A DNA stretch of 64,000 nucleotides from Talpa occidentalis. Taxonomy: Eukaryota > Chordata > Mammalia > Eulipotyphla > Talpidae. The notes beneath the pieces were generated by a model. It was not told where the DNA came from. It saw nothing but the letters and a program-made list of their open reading frames with translations, and made no database searches. Position numbers and translations under genes: made by a program. The stretch covers positions 96,804,684-96,868,683 of the forward strand of contig NW_026555331.1 in assembly GCF_014898055.3 (NCBI RefSeq), in the 5' to 3' direction. Positions 25,401-37,684 of this stretch are shown piece after piece. How positions within the stretch are numbered: position 1 is the stretch's first letter; every line of letters starts with the position of its first letter.

Positions 25401-26624
25401 TGTCTTATATGTAAAATTTAGAAGCTGTTTTCTATGATACCAAAGGTTTCTTCTTGTGCTAATATTGTATGATTATGAATTTCAAAAAATAGCAAAAAAG
25501 GACATTTTAATATTTGTATTAATGGGAACTACAGTTCTTACCAAAGAGTTCATCTTTTTATTTCCATTTTCTTCCTTATTCTGAGTCCGTCTGCTAAAAC
25601 AAAGAAGTAGGACTTCATGATTTTTTAATGTTATTTTTTATGATTCTATTAATCATACTTTATGATCAATCACAAAAGTACAACAGCCCCCATCACTAGA
25701 GATCCCTCCAATTAGCTACTCTCGAACAATGCATGGGAAACTGATTTATCTTCTGTCATCTAGTATTTTATTACCTAATTACTATGCTTCTCAAATATTG
25801 ATTCCTCAATACACATTTGATAACAAAGATAATGGAATTGTTTTCTAATTGACACATAAACACAGACACAAAAGTTGAATTCATAGATAGACGACTAATC
25901 TATAAAATATTAAATCTTTGACATCTGGTACCAGTTTATATTAGAAAAAAATATTCAGATTATCCCATTGAACACAAAATTAAATACGTTTAAACATACT
26001 AAATTTGTCTTAGCCCATTTTCTCTGGAAAATAGAACTTGAACAAAGCTTGCATGCTAACATTTGTTAAAAAGTGCAATTACGGCATATAAGTGAAAGAA
26101 AAGGGATGCGAGGCAGGGAAAAATGGGACATAAATGCATGCCAATACTTCCGACCACTTCAGCAAGCTCAAAACAAAAATGGCTGCTGCTTAGCAATTGC
26201 ATCTGCTCAACCTTGCAGGAGTCCTGAGAGGGTTTTATAAAAAACTGCATCTTGAAGAGAAAAAGGTAAGGGGAAAAAGAAAGTGCATTAGTGACTCTCT
26301 GCCATTGCTTAGAATGGACTCCACAGGGTAAGGCAGGTCAGTTTCAGAAGATGCAATTCTCTCAGAAGCAAGAACCAAGTAGGTTCTCATAGAATCAGTC
26401 ACTGTGATGGTTAAGAATAAAGAATCTCAGGGTGCAGGAAATAGGTAAGTCCAAGAGAACAGGAGAAAGTGCATGCATTGTATGTATCACACATCAGTGT
26501 TGTGTGTGTCAAAGACCTCAAGATTTAAAGATTTCCACAAATGTGAGCTGCAATAGTTCACCAAATGGCAGAAGCAGGAGGTCAAGTTTATTCAGATGCC
26601 ATTACTTTACCCACAAAACTTGGG
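25401..26624. other. Intergenic, nothing recognised
   Basis: No named repeat and no convincing ORF. Confidence 0.4.
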
Positions 26625-26870
26625 GACGGTGCTTCTCAAACCTAAACATGCCAGAGAATCATCTGGGGGGATCCTACTGAAAATAAAAATTTTATTTGTA
26701 GAACAATTAAAATTAAATTGTATTCAAAGTGTGACCTGTGATCAGCAGTATCCACATTACTTGACAGCTCCTTAGAAATGCAGAATCCTGAGCTCCTCCC
26801 TGAAATGCTGAAACAAAATCTTGATCCCTAAGTGACTTGTACATGCTTTAAGTTGAGAAGCACACTGCTC
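26625..26870. repeat. MER5A-like DNA transposon(s)
   Basis: The main element spans 26724-26870: 'TCAAAGTGTGACCTGTGATC', 'AGCAGTATCCACATTAC', 'TTAGAAATGCAGAATCCTGA' and the right end 'TTAAGTTGAGAAGCACACTG'. This matches the complete MER5A order, including inverted-repeat ends. A partial second copy ('TGCTTCTCAAACCTAAACAT', 'GAATCATCTGGGGGGATC') lies at 26628-26672. Confidence 0.75.
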
Positions 26871-27104
26871 TGGTCTAGTTTCATACATCTCAAACTAACT
26901 TTAGTGAAGAGATAGTTACTTTTAAAAAAATATCCAGTCTAATGCAGGCCAAATTCTTTGGTAAAATACTATCTAACAAATAAATTACTTAGAAAAAGGA
27001 TATTTTAAAAAAGACAAAAATTCCATTATTTAGAATAATTTGATGCAATAGACATTTTGTCATACTGCTCTAAAATGCTGTCTCTCAAATTTTTATTCTT
27101 AATG

Positions 27105-27106
<2 letters not shown>

Positions 27107-27138
<32 letters not shown>
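27107..27138. repeat. (TA)16 microsatellite
   Basis: An uninterrupted TA run of 16 units, likely length-polymorphic. Its translation (IYIYIY) inflates a spurious minus-strand ORF at 27085-27279. Confidence 0.95.
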
Positions 27139-27139
<1 letters not shown>

Positions 27140-28989
27140 TTGTTATAAACCAATAGCAAAGAGCTCATAGAACTATACTGATCTGTGGATAAACATTGAG
27201 TAGCATTGGACTTGAAAAGTAAGTTTGCTTTTATCTTTTTGTAAGTTTGAAATTTCTTTAGCAAAAACAAGTATAACATCTACCATGTGATGATATAGTG
27301 AAAACATTCATGTCTTCATTCATAAAAAATGTTTTCTCCTTTGGCATTTAAATAAGAATAAAATATAAATTGTTTAACTTGTGAAATTTATTCCTTTTGC
27401 TTTTTTCATCCTTATTTCCCTCCCTTAACTTGTTGTATTTTCTTAAAAGGCCAAATGTGGCCAGCCTCAGACAACCCCTGCATTCAGTGATGGAATCCTT
27501 CTGGTTCTTTCCATGTTTAAAATGAAAGCAGATATTATGTTTCACCTGTTCTTAACTTTATGGGAGATCCTTTCTTGGAACTCCTCTTGATGAAAACAAG
27601 AGGAGGAAAGTGGGTGTGGCTGGTATATGTGTGGTAGGGGTGGGAGTAGAGACTGAGTGACTCAGGTGTAGTAAGAGGATACTACGTAAAGGACCATGTC
27701 AATCTGGGTCACATGTCTGGTAGTAGAGCACCAGAGATTCACCCATGATTTTAATGTCAGAATCACTATCCAAGTAGAAGACAATCCAAAAAGTTCCTGA
27801 TGTTGGAAATACATGAGTTCTTAAGGTGCCCTGCCATTTTATTTATTGTAGGAAAGAATACAGAAATGACTATTTCTCAAAATAGCTGTTCTAGTGAAAA
27901 GTTCAAATAACAACATACATGTATATATTTAAAAAATAGTTGCTAGGCAAGTAGATTTTCCAGTTTCCAATGAAGGACTCATTTCACAGTTTAAGCTTAT
28001 ATTTTTGAAACTTGAAATCATACTCTTCTGGCAGGGAAAAGGATCATAACTACCAAAGGGAAACACAAAGACCATTCAGAGTATCTAGATTTCACTTTAA
28101 AGTCTCATCCTTCATGGACATATCCTTACACTTAAAAAAAAAAAAAACTTATTTACCCATCATGGAATTCTCTTCATTATTTCACAACCAAGTTAACTAT
28201 TTATAATGTAAAATCTACCTTTATAAGGACCCATGAGAGAGATTTCTCTCCTGACAATATATTAGGAATACTATGTGTCCCCTAAGTTACTCATTTGATT
28301 TAATCTTTTTCACTAGCTGTATCACTGATTGGATCTAAGACTGATAATTTATTTAGTAATTATGGGCCCCACTTTGACTCCTTTCAAAGGTGGGTCTAAA
28401 AATTTTATTGCATTTATAGGATTGTTCTATAAATTAAATAATATAAACACCTTGGACAGTATTTGGAACATAAGTTCTTAAGTATAAACAAATCACTGTT
28501 TTGTTATCATGGAATAGGTGATTTTTAAGATATTCAAGAATTATGCTTTTTCTCTTTGTAATCAAATTTAGAATCAAATTTTCTTTTTTCTAGTGGCTAG
28601 CCACTACTATCTATTTATTCTCAGTTCTTCATTAGGTTATTCATATTTTGTATATATATCTACATTTGAAGCTGCCTCAAATTTTTTTTTGAAATAAGAT
28701 ATCAATTAATCCATCCATCAGTCTTTTAAAATTGGACTGAGTACACCTATGGACAAGATTTATTTTAAGGACATTTTAAAGCTCCATTTTCTGGAACCAA
28801 TCACTGAAATGGAGATAGAATTATTAGATTTGACTTGGAAAATCATTACTATTTTGTGAATGGGGTCAGTCCTCCAATTTACATTTCTACTACACCCATG
28901 GGAAGTTCCGGTATGGATGATGGGGGAGTCAATCTCACAAACAATTACAGTAGAATATACTAAATAGAAAAGTATATTTAGCCATCTAT
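27139..28989. other. Intergenic, nothing recognised
   Basis: AT-rich with an A run at 28134-28146. No gene seen. Confidence 0.4.
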
Positions 28990-29066
28990 GGTGTTGATAT
29001 AAGATACTCATCACCTAAAACAATTTCTGGCATATCACAATACTCAATAAATCACTAATGAATGAG
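28990..29066 (+). repeat. MIR or L2 3' tail fragment
   Basis: 'ATTTCTGGCATATCACAATA', 'CTCAATAAATCACTAATGAA' and 'TGAGC' match the shared 'cctggcacatagtaggtgctcaataaatgtttgttgaatga' ending of L2 and MIR. Confidence 0.6.
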
Positions 29067-29505
29067 CAAAACATTTTTGTCCGGGTGCCATATTTCCATT
29101 TCACAACTTATGCAAAGGAACCTGTTATAACCATAGAATTCCCTTAAATGAAACTTTCATTTTCTGGAAATGAGACCTTCCTATCAAACCAAATTTTTGG
29201 AAGCTTTTTTATGATACATGCCCTTCTTAATTCACAGTATATCACTTCTCCTTACTTACTCTGTACATTAACATTGATCAAATCACCTGAAAGTCTTCTG
29301 AAACCAACCTGCTTTTTCACTCATTTGTCTTTGAACATGACGCTAGCAAAGTACTTGTCCTTTAAAATTGGATCTACGTTTCTACCTTTCCAAGGGGGAG
29401 ATTTCTTTGCTAACCAATTTTATTAAGCAAAAAGAGATATGCTGATATTTAAGAACCCTCCATGCCTGATATATGTCTTCTTTACTATACATTTCTTTTA
29501 CTTTT
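29067..29505. other. Intergenic, nothing recognised
   Basis: A 92-codon open frame at 29148-29426 has no recognisable similarity and AT-rich random-like composition. It is not called. Confidence 0.4.
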
Positions 29506-29509
29506 TTAT

Positions 29510-29760
29510 ATATAATTTATTATTATTATTATTTTGCTATAACATTGGTTTACATCATTGTTTGTGGTATTAGAAGTATAGGATCTCCCCACTAAAGGGT
29601 TACCACACCACAAAAGACACCCACAGTCCATGATCACAGTCCATTGTGCTCTCTCTCCACCTTGCTCTTGCCCCTCCCCTCCCCTCTTCCTCTCTGGTAG
29701 CCTCAGTTCTATAGTCAACTTTCTAGGGTTAACAGTGTTTTTCTTAACTTCATTCTCAGG
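29510..29760 (-). mobile_element. L1 3' end, antisense
   Basis: A TTATTATTATTATT run is followed by 'AACATTGGTTTACATCATTG'. 'CACAGTCCATTGTGCTCTCT' and 'AGCCTCAGTTCTATAGTCAA' complete the antisense L1 3' end. The relation to 25060-25400 and 63143-64000 is clear, and it is 5'-truncated. Confidence 0.8.
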
Positions 29761-29774
29761 CAACACATGAAAGA

Positions 29775-30000
29775 GAAAGAACACAGCTTTCACAATCAGG
29801 CAAAACTGGGTTTGGTGGTTTTTTAGCTGTGTAACTAAATCCTATACTTTGCTGAGAGTCAGGTTACTTGTTTTGAAATGAGGGTAGTAAAATCTATCCT
29901 GTGAGTTGTGAAGATTAAATTAGGTAATATATATAAAGGTCAGACACATTATGATTTTCAGTAAATAGAGTAAGGCACTCAATAACTAAAATGTATTTTT
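29775..30000 (+). repeat. MIR SINE relic, sense
   Basis: 'CAAAACTGGGTTTGGTGG', 'TAGCTGTGTAACTAAATCCT', 'TGTGAGTTGTGAAGATTAAA' and 'AAGGCACTCAATAACTAAAA' preserve MIR order from the tRNA-like part to the tail, so the copy is nearly complete. Confidence 0.75.
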
Positions 30001-30569
30001 GCATTATTGGCAAGAGGTTCTTGAAAAAGTAGATTATGTAAGATTTATGACGATAGGTTAAATGTCAACACCAATTCTGATTCAAGGCATTAGAGTTATA
30101 TTTATTTGGGCTAGGAAGGGGGAAATTCATGTTTACTTTTCTCCTAAGTAGCACCTAACATAATATCATGTGTTAATAGATATGCAGTAATGATTATGAT
30201 GAATGACCAGCAAATGATTTGCTTCCTTTCTTCACATCTTTTTGAGTATTTATTAGAGTCAAATTTAAGAATGATTAGCATGGTATTAGAGCAGTAGTGA
30301 TCCAAACCTCACATAAGCACTGGTTTCCAGATGAGGCTATTCTTGAAAGTTTTAATTTAAGCATTCCCACTGAACATTTAATGTGACTTATTTTGTACAA
30401 TGACAAAGCTGCAGGTGTTAACAAAATCTATGAGTTTAAAAATGTGCTTGTGGTATATTTAAAGTGACCAAAATAACTTTTTTTAAAATTCCAAAATAAA
30501 CTGTTGACATAAATCACAGAAATACCACTGCTTAAGAATAAGAGTTGTTGCATTTCATCATTTTTCCTC
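30001..30569. other. Intergenic, nothing recognised
   Basis: AT-rich with no named repeat. Confidence 0.4.
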
Positions 30570-30740
30570 AGAATTAAGGGTTCTCTATAATCTAGCTCCA
30601 GTTTACTTTCCAGACATCTCCAGTACCCACCCCCCTCATAGACCCTTTACAGTTCATTCTTACACTGAAAGTTTTGCAAATCCACCTTTAATTCTGCCTA
30701 AGCCTCTGATGTATTTTAGTGTAGAGAAAAACTTTTCCAT
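30570..30740 (+). repeat. L2 LINE relic
   Basis: 'GGTTCTCTATAATCTAGCTC', 'CAGTTTACTTTCCAGACATC' and 'TTCTGCCTAAGCCTCTG' follow the L2 block 'cctccacaatctggccccaacctacctttccag ... cctgcctcagggcctttgc'. Confidence 0.55.
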
Positions 30741-31735
30741 CTTTTTATTTCAACTTGAGTTGAAGTTCAGGTCCTGGCAGTTGGTGGGTACACAGTTCAT
30801 TTGATTAGTGGTGGGAGAGGCACAGGAATACCTAAACTGGGATATGGAGAAATCAGACACATCCAAGCTTTCTTGAAATATAATGAAGGTCTCATAGGAA
30901 AGCCAATAACTAGATTTGTTGCAGTTCCCAGCTGGTCACCCCAGGCTGAACCTGAGGTTCACAGTCTTGGCCCAGAGACAGTGGGTGAAAGTCAGAAGGG
31001 AAGGGCAATTTTAAATGAATCACAAGGCATAACATGTAGCTGGCCCTTTAGCCCAGATCGTCTCTGCCCAATACCTTCCTTCTTTCTTCAGGATCTAAGG
31101 CAGAGTGCTTTGGAGAGGTTTCTTAATAGAGGAGATAAAGGTAGAGAACCAAGAGCCACCAAGTGAATGGTGGACAATTATTCCTCTAGTCAGTAATGCA
31201 GGAGGGTGGCATGATTGGAAAGTTGGGTGGAAGGGGCGGGGGGAGAAAGCTTAAAAAATATTACTGGCATTACTATTTCCCTGATTCCCTATACTTCAAA
31301 CCACTGAGCCTAAAAAAATTTTAGGCACTTTCTTAGAGAAAAGAGAGGACTTATAAGTGCTTTTAAATTCCTTATAAGAGATTATTTCTCTGTAGCTATC
31401 CTAGGAAGAAACCAATTGTGACATTTCATAATATGGGAAGGAAGAGGCACCTTGATAATTGAGAAAACATTTCTATTCAGTCTTTTGACTGAGATTTAGA
31501 CTATACTAGTCCAAAATTAACATCTGTTCTTGGTAAAGAGACCATGACCAAATTGAACAAATCCATTATTTGAAAGCTATGCCATGCTTCCAATTTACCG
31601 TGGTAGGCCTATGGAGAAGGAAATGTGATCAGAAAACTTAAGAACCTGTGATTAAGCAACTATTCTTTTTACATAGAATAACTTATTCCTCTATTGGCTC
31701 TAGAAGGAACTCTGAAAGGCTGAACATTAATCTTT
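30741..31735. other. Intergenic; unsupported 121-codon frame
   Basis: A plus-strand open frame (30801-31166) starts at a TTG and matches no protein I know. The stretch is slightly richer in G+C than its surroundings, including a GGGGCGGGGGG run near 31,235. I see no splice or promoter context. Confidence 0.35.
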
Positions 31736-31749
31736 AACATATTAATATG

Positions 31750-32046
31750 GGGGGCCTCCCTGGCGGCGCAGCAGTTGAGCTTTGGGCTGAGAAGTTGCCC
31801 GCAGCCTCTGCAGAGATGATTCAATCCCTGGCCGCCTGGCAAGGGTTCCACATAGCGCACAGACCTCTCCTGCTGTCCGCTGCCCCCCTCAGCAGTGTAC
31901 TTCAGTCCTTCTGCCTGTTCTGCTCCCCGCTCTGGCTTTGGTGAATTCTCTCACCCTCCCGCGCTTCTGACTGTACCCAGTGCTTGTATAAATAAATAAA
32001 TAAATCTTAAAAACAAACAAACAAAAGAAAAAAGAAAAAAAAGAAA
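31750..32046 (+). mobile_element. tRNA-derived SINE, type A, sense
   Basis: Full length: 'GGGCCTCCCTGGCGGCGCAG' is the head with the A box, then 'CCCCTCAGCAGTGTACTTCA', 'TTCTGACTGTACCCAGTGCT' and a long A-rich tail of TAAA, CAAA and GAAAA units. The 14-base target-site duplication 'AACATATTAATATG' at 31736-31749 recurs at 32047-32060. The B box is weakened ('GATGATTCAATCCCTGG'). Confidence 0.92.
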
Positions 32047-32060
32047 AACATATTAATATG

Positions 32061-33094
32061 TGTTTAAGAGACTGAGAAACCAACATTTGGTAAATTTGTG
32101 TCCTTTAACCTACAGTACTTGCTCTCTGTACCAATTCCCTACAGGATTGGGCTCAAGATAACTATTATGACCATTATAATATGCAAATAAATTATTTTCC
32201 TTGTAGATTTGCATGATAAGGTTAATTTTCAACTGAGTTATGTACATGGTGACAAGAAGTAGTTTCCCTAATCTTAGTCAAATTTAAGTCTATACATGTT
32301 AGCCTTCCTGACACTCCTTTACAACCAGTTTATTAAATTTTCATAACTCAGAACAGCACCATCTTTTTTAACCTTGGAATTTAAAGCATTGTTATCTATA
32401 TTTTGTATTTATCCACTTGACAATAGCTCAAAGATACATTATGCAACTGGTTAGTTTTTCATTAAAAACTTAACTACCTTAGTGACTGAATTGTTGATAC
32501 TTGCTTTAATTAACAATATTACAGCCCCAGAAGCTAGAGAGTTGAGAGCTCTAATCTATGAAAAGTTTCAAGTGAAATCACTTGGGAGGAAACAACTGTC
32601 ACAAGTATTCTGCATATCCAAGCATGGGAATTTTCCAACAGTAAATATTAGTTCATAGTTTAGTAAATTCCATACTTTCTGTGCAGCTTTATGTTAGTCT
32701 ATTTCTTATTTTTAAACTAATAACATTCACTTTTGAAATTTTGAAAAGTATTGAAAAAGTAAATGTGTATGAAAAAGTCATTCAAAATCCTACTCCTCAT
32801 TTTGGCACATGTCCTGCATCTTTTGTTAGATATTTGAGACTACTATGTATATAATTTCATATCCTGCTTTCATATTTAATATTAGAACATAAAGATTTCT
32901 TAGTCATTTAAAGACTTAAAAACATAATTTTAAAGCAAAAATTGATATTTCTTTGTTTCCTATTTTCATATGAATAATTCATGAATGCTATATAGATTTC
33001 AAGTGATACATAAGTGTATATATCAACCATAGTCCCACATATAGAAATAGCAGGAATCTAGAATACTTAAATAAGGGACCAGGAAAATGAATAA
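32061..33094. other. Intergenic, nothing recognised
   Basis: AT-rich, with no gene and no named repeat. Confidence 0.4.
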
Positions 33095-33260
33095 CTATAA
33101 GAAAGTGAAAATCAAAATCAACAAAAACTATGAACCAGAGACACTTTTTGGGGGATGGGGGGCGGGAGGGGAGGGATTGGGGTCAGAATGGGGGGATTGC
33201 AATTGTGTGGGGAATATAAAAATAAAATTTATTAATTAAAAATAAATAAATAAATAAATA
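33095..33260 (+). mobile_element. L1 3' end, sense, strongly 5'-truncated
   Basis: 'TATGAACCAGAGACACTTTT' leads into a G-rich stretch (GGGGGATGGGGGGCGGGAGGGG), then 'GTGGGGAATATAAAAATAAA' and (TAAA)n. It is a shorter relative of 14295-14566 in the same orientation. The poly-G segment is the usual G-quadruplex-prone part of L1 3' UTRs. Confidence 0.75.
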
Positions 33261-33547
33261 CAGTGAAATTCATTGTATATCCTTCCAAATTTTTGCCTAA
33301 GTATTTAACTACAAACTGGTATGCATATATACAGATAAATACATTTGTATATCTGCAAACCTGGGGTCACACTTAATATACAGTTTGGCAACATACATTT
33401 ATCATAATACATTTTGGGTATCATACTATCAATCATCTATGTATTTACTCTTCCCATTAAACAGTTGTGTAGTATTATATCATAAAATAATTTTGATGGT
33501 TGCATAGAAATTTCATTCAATTGATTTTATGTTGTGTATTCCTAATT

Positions 33548-33641
33548 TTAACATTATTTTTATTGAGTTAATATAGGTTTACATCATTGTCTATTTAACC
33601 TTTTCTTACTGCCCACTTCTACCCTTATGAATTTAGATATA
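33548..33641 (-). mobile_element. L1 3' terminal fragment, antisense
   Basis: 'TTTTTATTGAGTTAATATAG' and 'GTTTACATCATTGTC' match the first bases of the antisense L1 3' ends at 29,530 and 63,150. Only about 90 bp remain before the SINE insertion. Confidence 0.6.
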
Positions 33642-33905
33642 GGGCCTCCCTGGTGGCACAAGGGATTAAGCACGGCACTGTGAAGCTGTCTGCTGTTTCT
33701 GTAGCATGAGTTCAATCCCAGCTGCCCAGGGAGCTAATCACATGGCACAGCAGACCTCTCCTGTCTAGCCCACTGCTCCCCTCAGCAGTGTATTTCAGTC
33801 AGTCTGCCTGCTCTGTTCCCCACTCTGTCTCTGTGAATCCTCTCATTCCCCACACCTCTGGCCTGTACCTCAGTTCTTATATACATAAATAAGTCTTAAA
33901 AAAAA
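33642..33905 (+). mobile_element. tRNA-derived SINE, type B, sense
   Basis: It starts with 'GGGCCTCCCTGGTGGCACAA' and has a B box at 'GAGTTCAATCCCAG'. The tail reads 'CTGGCCTGTACCTCAGTTCT' and then A-rich sequence. Target-site duplications are 'GAATTTAGATATA' (33629-33641) and 'GAATTGAGACATA' (33906-33918), with two mismatches, so this is an older insertion. Confidence 0.9.
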
Positions 33906-33918
33906 GAATTGAGACATA

Positions 33919-36900
33919 GCCTGCTTCATAACTTTAAAACTAAAAATCATTCTAAGCTAAAAATAATGCTACGATGAAAATCTTTACCTTTAAATAGCAT
34001 CCAAACTTAAAGTTATTTCCTTAGAATAGAGTTCACTATTGACTCAAGTAAATGAAAAGGTTAAGACTTGGGATAAATACACATTTTCTATGGTTTTAAG
34101 TATTTTTCACTATTCCATATTCATGTAAAATTCTTGCCCCTATCTACCCTTTGCTGTTTAATACATTATAACTGAAACTAACACACTAAAACTAATTGAC
34201 AGTTAAATTTATAGTTCTGTCACTATCACTGAAGATAGATAGTGGGCATGATTTTATAAAATTTAGTTTGCATTTAAGAAAGAAAACTTGATAGTTGGTG
34301 GTGTGTGTGAAATTGCTTGGAGATTGATTTGACAGTGGTTTCTGGCTTTAACTTTTGTCCTTTATTATGCCCTTTGGGAAGTTTATGACAACAAACACAA
34401 TGAAGTATCCCCAGAAATATAAAATTGGTTTTCTAGGAATTGCCTTAACTGCTTTCATAGTATTAGCACTCTATAATAATATACTATATTATTGTGTATG
34501 TAACACTCCCTACTATGTGGTGGGATTTATTTGTAAAGTGTTTAAGTCTGAAATCTTTTGCAATATTTTATGAAATTGTAATATTTTATGAAATGTGTGC
34601 TTTCTGAGTTAAAATTTCATGAGAACTTTGCTCAAGAAATTACTTTTCACCTCAGTTCAGCGATAATTTACTTTACTTGTAAGCAAACAGAATGTAGCGA
34701 CACTATTTCTATCCTAAGAACATATGCATGTTGTTCCATTAGTAGTAATATTTTCATCAGAACATTGTTGAACAGTAGCAAGTGATAACATTTGTAGGCA
34801 GTAATCAGAGACTTGACAGCTTTCCTCACCACTAACATTCTTTCTTCTAGGAGGCGAGAGATGTAAATTGAATAGAATACTTCAGAAAATGATTATTAGC
34901 TGATGTTGACAGAAATACCAAGCTGAAGTTGTATTACTTATCTAGAAAAAGACAAAGTGATCTCCTGACATTGTGGTATCCTAATGGCTTCATTTTATAG
35001 CTGACAGTCAAAATAGAGGGGCAAATGAAGAATTATGCAAAACATTTTTTTTGCACAGAGAAGAGTTTTCATGTGTGAATTTCTTCAACTTTCTGCTACA
35101 CACCTAAAATTGAACAATACCCACCCCATTTCTCTCTTTATCAGTTATGGAAGAAGTGCCTGTCCTCGTATCTAAAATTATTCAGGGACCTTGTAGATTC
35201 ATCAGAACCTCCTCTTCATCTATTAACAGTGAAGCTTTTGAGTCTTTGAAAGATGCTGTTTTCACTCCTCCTTTTACTTTTCTGTGCAAATAAACATCTT
35301 TCTCAACCAGGGTGACACGAGAGAACTAAGCTCTACAGAATACTGAGTGAATATTTTCCAAACCTTCCGTGGATAGTACAGCAATAGTACCCTTCATGAT
35401 ACATAGGAGAGAGTTCATTGACAACATACAATGGACACTTTAGGGCATTAAACCTCAAACCTCTACTCTCATGGAACCCTGGTTAAAAATGACCATCCCA
35501 CTAGGTATGTTCCCTTCCACAGAAAAGAGTCACTTTTACACCCTTTAGCTGATTCTCTGGGCATTTATCATACCACTAAAAAAAAAAAAAATACTTGTAT
35601 TATTACTGCTTGACTTTTCAGTTTTAGTATAAGATCATTGATTCTAAATATAAGACTTCTCTCTTTTACCTCCTTTCTCCCCCCTTCCCCAACTGTGCTA
35701 TTCTTTCTCTACCTAGATGAACATTTGTGTTCATTTCTGTAAAACTTAGTTATAAGGATGTTTCAAAAACTCGTTAGAAGTATAGCAAAGTATGGCATTC
35801 TAATTTATGTTTAATATGACAAAGCCTCAGCTAAATTTGTGAATTCTAGAGAAGATACTTTAAAATACCTCCCTTTTTAAAGGGAGGTACCATAATTAGG
35901 TCTGAATGAAACATTGGCTTAGATGTCCTTTGCTGATTTGTTCTTAGTAAATATAGATCATGATTATTTTAAATAGCATAATAATGAATTATGTGTAAAT
36001 GAGTTATCTTAAATTCCTAAAGGTACTTGAAAATATTGGTATAAAATAGCTTAAACAGTTTTGATGAAATTTTGTGTAAAATTTGTTCATTTAACAAAGA
36101 CTTTCTTTAGCGACAGTATAAACATTAGTCTAGCCACCTTCTGAATAATTCCAAATTCAGCTTTAGTGAAGTGTGAATTAAAGAACTACTGTTGCCTTTC
36201 CAATGCTCCTCGTTTCAATTGGAAAAATTAAGGAGAATAGTGATAGTATTGTCTAATTATTTTCAAACAGGGAGGTATCAACATTTGGTTTGCAGTAAGA
36301 ATTGCTGATTGATAGAGATGAAAGGACAGATGTGACCCAGGAGTGCATTTATCAATGTCGATGGTCCCTTTTGGGTGATGAAATCACAGGAAATGGAAGA
36401 CACTTTCACAGAAGAGAAGGAAAAACAAAGATTTGGTTCATAATGTTGCTTTTTTTCCTGGTTGTTTTAGAATTTCCATTTTTAGATGAATTTCTCACTT
36501 GTGTGAATTTATGAAAGGCAAATTATGACTTCCAGTGTTTTTCTCTCTAACTACCCACTCACTTTTCCATTCTACCTTCCCCAAATGATTCCATTCTGTT
36601 CGCAATTTTATATGTAACTCTGTTTACACAAGGAGTGAACTGTAAGAGAGAGTTTAGGATTTGGGGTCTGGTCCCTCTGCATATGCCTATAATAACATTA
36701 TGTTCAGCATGTCACCTGCCTTAACAGTAGTGCCTGAGTTATATGGAATAAAAAATATATACACACACACACAAACAGTGAAAAAGCCAAATGAAGCAGT
36801 ATTAAGACAAGGTAAAATCCCCAAAATAAAGGTAAAGATTAAGACATTAACAATTTCAAATACTTATTAAAAATCTACCTATTATATTCATTTAATCATT

Positions 36901-36929
36901 TTTAGCATGTGACTACCATTGCCAAGTTC
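33919..36929. other. Intergenic, nothing recognised
   Basis: Unique-looking AT-rich sequence with an A run at 35,578-35,591 and a short ACACAC run at 36,761-36,773. The small open frames at 34,355, 34,588 and 36,302 have no similarity I recognise. This is the longest stretch of the window without a named repeat. Confidence 0.4.
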
Positions 36930-37680
36930 TGTTCTAGGTACTTAGGAATACAATACTGAACAGGACAAAAATCTCTAATCTTAGGGAATTTGCATCCAGT
37001 GAAAGTGGGGGAAGACATAGAATACTCAAACAAACAGGCAAACAAACAAATAAAATAGTACCTGAAATGGAGATAAGCACCATAGAAATAGGGGATGAGA
37101 AATGACAGAATTAGGGGGTGGGTGTTTTAAAAATTTTAAGTGACTTCTGATTAAATACTGAAGTATTAGAAAGGAAGTGCTATGCATATATTTGGGGCAA
37201 CAACCTTGATTGCAAAGGAAACAGAAAGTGCAACATGTTTACACTTGCGAACCTGCTTGTTATGTTCAAGATCAGTGAGAAAGTGGAAAGCACTAAGATC
37301 TGGGTGAGAGGTAGGCATCCCGGAGCGGATCACCTGATTTTCATTTGTGCTGACTTCTGTCTTGAGAATAAACTATAATGTGACAAGTTTGGAAGCGGGG
37401 ATTAAAAGGCTACTACAGTGATCCAGGCGAGAGGTAATGATGGCTTGAGAGTCAATGGCAGATGAGGTGAAACAAGGACAGATTCTGGATATATTTTGAA
37501 GGCAAAGCTAATAGGATTTGCTAATAGGTTGGATGTGGTTTATGAGAGAATCAAACAAATCCAAATTTTTAGCTCGTGGAGTTGGAAATGTGGAGTTATT
37601 ATTAATGAGAGGGGGAAAACTGTAAGTGATGCTAGATTGCAGAGGGAAGATGAGACACCTAGTTTTGGACATCTAAGTAA
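36930..37680 (+). repeat. Ancient mammalian-wide repeat, family not named
   Basis: Blocks in order are 'TTCTAGGTACTTAGGAATAC', 'ATTTGCATCCAGTGAAAGTG' and 'GAACCTGCTTGTTATGTTCA'. 'CTACAGTGATCCAGGCGAGA', 'ATTCTGGATATATTTTGAAG' and 'AATAGGATTTGCTAATAGGT' follow. They match a long mammalian repeat consensus (containing 'gatccaggcgagagatgatggtggcttgg') that I recognise but cannot name securely. The small frame at 37496-37684 lies inside it and is not a gene. Confidence 0.6.
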
Positions 37681-37684
37681 ATAA

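Noticed and set aside
30801..31166. 121-codon plus-strand frame
   Set aside because: It begins at TTG, has no recognisable domain, and there is no promoter or splice context.
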